DNA from: Cycas panzhihuaensis
Lineage: Eukaryota > Cycadophyta
Direction: 5' to 3'
Length of the DNA: 64,000 nt
Assembly (NCBI GenBank): GCA_023213395.1
Contig: CM041465.1
Span: forward strand, 190,471,741 to 190,535,740
The notes beneath the pieces were generated by a model, which was not told the origin of the DNA, did no database searches, and was given only the letters and a program-made list of their open reading frames with translations. This document shows, one piece after another, positions 60,957-64,000 of the stretch (its first letter is position 1; each line of letters starts with the position of its first letter). The translations under genes and the position numbers were made by a program.

Positions 60957-61288
60957 AGCTAAGCTCTATCTAAGGCCTACATAAGCAATGTTATCTAGTT
61001 TATTTTATATACAACCATATACCCATATATACTTAGTTGAAAATGATAGATCCTTATGATGTTTAAAGAACCCTAATATAGGATATCTACCTACCATTAG
61101 GGGATATAAGGAGGAAGGGACTTGTTTCCCACTTATAATTGATTACATAACTTTTAGAAAGTAATAATAATAAAGAAAATAAAACATGAAACTGGGAGAG
61201 GGTTTTCTAGAATTTCAGTAGAGGAAAAAAAATCCTAAATTTTTCATTCCTCCAATTATTGTTCGTCTTTAGATGCACTCATGACTTA
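60957..61288. other. Unassigned stretch beyond outer PBS
   Basis: If the PBS at 61289 is real, this is internal sequence of a second, tandem gypsy copy. No motif seen. Confidence 0.3.
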
Positions 61289-61300
61289 GCTCTAATACCA
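61289..61300 (-). other. PBS on the outer side of a gypsy 3' LTR
   Basis: Plus GCTCTAATACCA is TGGTATTAGAGC on the minus strand, the tRNA-Met PBS with one C-to-T change. It abuts the LTR end opposite the polypurine tract. Confidence 0.75.
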
Positions 61301-61755
61301 TTTAGAATGAGATTTTAATAATAATTCTCCAAACTTAATAACATAAATAAAAATCTCAGATAATATTGTAATACTATATTATAATTTGTAAGATGATTAT
61401 AAAGAAGATATCACAAGTTTAGTAAAAAAACCACCAAAAGGGGTATTGAAGTATAACCTTTACAAAATAATAAGACTAGAAAACCTTCCCTTTATAATAA
61501 GTTATCCTTAAATAAGTAAGAGAAACCGTTTTTCATAAGTTACTACTGGTAGAAAAAATTATCTTAATTTCCATCGATAAACATAAGCAACTTGTATATA
61601 AAGGTTAATGGCCAACCCTAACCATCAAATTTTCATTAGAATAAGTGTTAACCTAACCATTTCTACCTAGTGAAGAGTGGTCATATAACATAATATTCAA
61701 TATGAAAGTAGAAGACTATATTATTTGATGATCACCTCAAGGTTGGGTCCTTACA
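61301..61755 (-). repeat. Gypsy LTR, about 455 bp
   Basis: On the minus strand it begins TGTAAGGACCCAACC, a start typical of plant gypsy LTRs, at plus 61755. It lies between a polypurine tract on the pol side and a PBS on the other side. The last bases (CTAAA) are mutated from CA. Confidence 0.8.
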
Positions 61756-61772
61756 TCTCCCTCTCCTTAAAG
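61756..61772 (-). other. Polypurine tract of right-end gypsy
   Basis: Plus TCTCCCTCTCCTTAAAG reads CTTTAAGGAGAGGGAGA on the minus strand, abutting the LTR. Confidence 0.85.
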
Positions 61773-64000
61773 AAAGAATTACCATAATGTCATTTACCTT
61801 ATTGCAAATAGTTTTAGGTGTTATTGCATTATATCTTTCTTTAATTCCTAAGTGACCTCTTCTAGTATTAAATGTTTTCATTGTACTATTACCTACCTGT
61901 TTATCATATTTCTTAATACCTTCTCCTTACCATCAAAAATTCTAAGTGGCTTTTCTTCAAACTCTAAATTTAGTCCTACTAGCATATTAGTGCAGTCTAA
62001 TATATACTTTGAATCTAGCACATATATTTTAAACAATAAGATGTGAAATGCATTATACACTTAAATGTTTGGTGGAAGTGCAATTTATATATAATAGAAC
62101 TTACCCTTTCTAATGTCTCAAATAGGCCACAATATCTAAGAGTAACCTTTTTATAGGCTCCCAAAATTATAGAACTATATTTCGACCTCACCCTTAAAAA
62201 TACAAGGTCACTAACCTAGAAATCCTTGGTGCTTCAAATCTACATATCTTTTATATTTATAATCTACTGCCTCTAGTTGTTATTTAAAACTTATCACCTA
62301 CGTTCCTATTTCCTATAATATATTTAGACCCAATGTATATTTGTTTTCCATGTTATTCAAACTTAGAGGTGTATTATGCCTCCTACCATATAAAGCCTCA
62401 AATAGGTTTACTCCTAAGGATAAGTAGATAGATTTATTATATACAAATTTTACAAAATATAAATAGTTCTCATAGCTTATATGTTACTCTAAAGTACACA
62501 TCTGGAGCAAATTCACAAACACTTAATAGACTCTCTAAGTTTATCCATCTATCTCAGGATGGTATGTTATGCTAAATTATAACTTGGTGCCCAACTTTTA
62601 GAATAATGATCTCCAAAATTTTGAGGTTAATTTACTATCTTTATCAAAATATATGACCTTTAACACTGAATGCAATCTGGCAATCTCCTTTATGAAGATT
62701 ATAGTAATATATGATACTATATTAGTTAAACATATTAGTATGAAATATGTATACTTAATTAGCTTGTCTAAAACAACTGAAATTATATCATATTATTTAG
62801 TGCCTCTTGGTAAGCGTATAAAAAGGTCCATTCTCATTATTTTCCACTTCCATTTAAGGATTTCTAATAATTGTAATAGTTTAATTGGGTGTTAATGTTC
62901 TACATTTGTCTTCTAACATGTCAAATATTTTTCTACATAGGTCAAGACATTATTCATGTTAGGCCAACAAAATTACCTTTTTATGGTAGCATATATCTCA
63001 TTGTAACCTAGATATCTAATATAATATGATTCATGCACTTCATGCAAAATAAGTTCTCTAATTTCAAAACTATATGGCATATAAATTCTTCGTTGATATG
63101 TCAAGGTGCCATTCTCTATTTCTTTAAACTTTGTAAACTTCCTTAGCAACTTAGAATTTATATTTTGTTATTCTTTTTGTTACTACAATATATTCTTGGC
63201 TTATCTATATAATGCATCTCCTTCATAATCTCTTAAAATAGAAGTAATTAAATATGATTTTAGCATACTTAGAACATTAATATAGTGTATTCAACTTGGA
63301 GAATCAATGACCTTATTCTGTTTGTCTTTGTCATAGCAAAATTCAAAATTAAATTTACTCATATATTTTATCCATCTACATTATTTGGTATTTAATTGTG
63401 GTTGGGTGAAGATATACTAAAGAATGTAATGTTCTATTCAAAGTTTAAATTTTTTCCCTAATAAATAGTGTTACAAAACCTTGAATGCATGCACAAGATA
63501 GTGTTTTTCATACAATTTCAACTTTTTGGACTTATAAACCACCATCTTTTGGCTCCACATAAGAATAACACCAAGCCCCTCCAAGTTAGCATCCATACAA
63601 ACTAAAATATCCATGTCTAGATGTAACACAGTTAATATAGGTGTTAATATAAGCATATTTTTCAATAATTAAAATATCTTTTTACATATCTTAGTCCATA
63701 TAAACTTAGTATTTTCCATTTATGAAGAAGTAATTGGGATTGTGATCTTAGGAAAATCTCTTTTATACTTCTTGTAGTATCTTATAAGCCCCATAAAAGT
63801 TCGTACCTCTTATAAACTATGAGGGGAAGGTTGATCCATGACTTCCTATATTTTCTAAGAGTCTATGAAGATGCTTTAAGTTAAGATGATATGCTCTAGG
63901 TAATGTACCTAACCTTTATAAAATTCACACTTACTAAATTTTACATACAACTTATGCTCCCTAAGTAATTGTAATACTATTTATAAATTCCTCTCGCATC
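61773..64000 (-). pseudogene. Gypsy pol (RT end, RNase H, integrase, chromodomain), runs off window
   Basis: Minus strand from the right edge: HKLYVKFSKCEFYK (RT end), LVCMDANLEGLGVILMWSQK and VVYKSKKLKLYEKHYLVHAF (RNase H, open at 63665-63471). Integrase follows: MRMDLFIRLPRGTK, LDKLIKYTYFI, DSKLTSKFWRSL, LFEALYGRRHNTPLS. The C-terminus (LVFLRVRSKYSS, YCGLFETLERV) leads to a chromodomain tail, VIVQ-KHLILEEVT, matching W.H....EATWE of Tekay/Del-type chromoviruses. Many stops fall at Gln and Trp positions. The 5' part lies beyond 64000. Confidence 0.88.

Overview
This window looks like nuclear heterochromatin-type DNA from a plant with a repeat-rich, AT-rich genome. I found no intact host gene, tRNA, rRNA, CRISPR array or organelle insert. 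Nearly everything recognisable is LTR-retrotransposon sequence of the Ty1/copia and Ty3/gypsy superfamilies, in several stages of decay and nested inside one another. The plant assignment rests on primer-binding sites matching the 3' end of plant initiator tRNA-Met (TGGTATCAGAGC and close variants), on plant-type copia and chromovirus-like gypsy domains, and on one fragment of a plant-type B cyclin. The species cannot be named from the sequence.

Layout: 1-1440 is a copia protease/integrase remnant, followed by an LTR with a PBS (1462-1936) and unassigned sequence to 5109. At 5110-12088 lies an old LTR split by a complete but stop-riddled gypsy element (5233-11871) with a perfect 5-bp target duplication. 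A sister LTR at 13319-13750 carries a long (TA)n tract. The stretch 13765-20090 is mostly unassigned and holds a G-rich tract and a 517-bp-period tandem duplication. A minus-strand copia element with a deleted reverse transcriptase fills 20546-26862 and is flanked by inverted repeat arms. An unrecognised decayed coding region follows (27180-29640).

Three non-autonomous gag-only elements dominate the rest: 29680-35620 (minus, containing an antisense cyclin-B-like fragment), 38754-43845 (plus, inserted in a gypsy gag) and 51797-54854 (minus, inserted in a copia pol, the best preserved). In the first two, gag sits directly against the polypurine tract at the 3' end and several kilobases of unrelated sequence separate it from the PBS. 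This resembles elements described as LARD or TR-GAG. Around them lie a minus copia RT-RNase H remnant (35621-37480), a mosaic of gypsy and copia pieces (38550-55200), a minus gypsy element related to the first one (55560-59640), a solo LTR (60741-60956), and a minus gypsy pol running off the right end (61301-64000).

None of these elements appears able to encode a complete polyprotein now. Most in-frame stops sit where the family has Gln, Arg or Trp codons, which fits C-to-T decay of methylated DNA. The gag-only elements would have depended on enzymes supplied by autonomous copia relatives. The window is best read as layered insertions, LTR-LTR recombination and point decay rather than as an operating set of genes.
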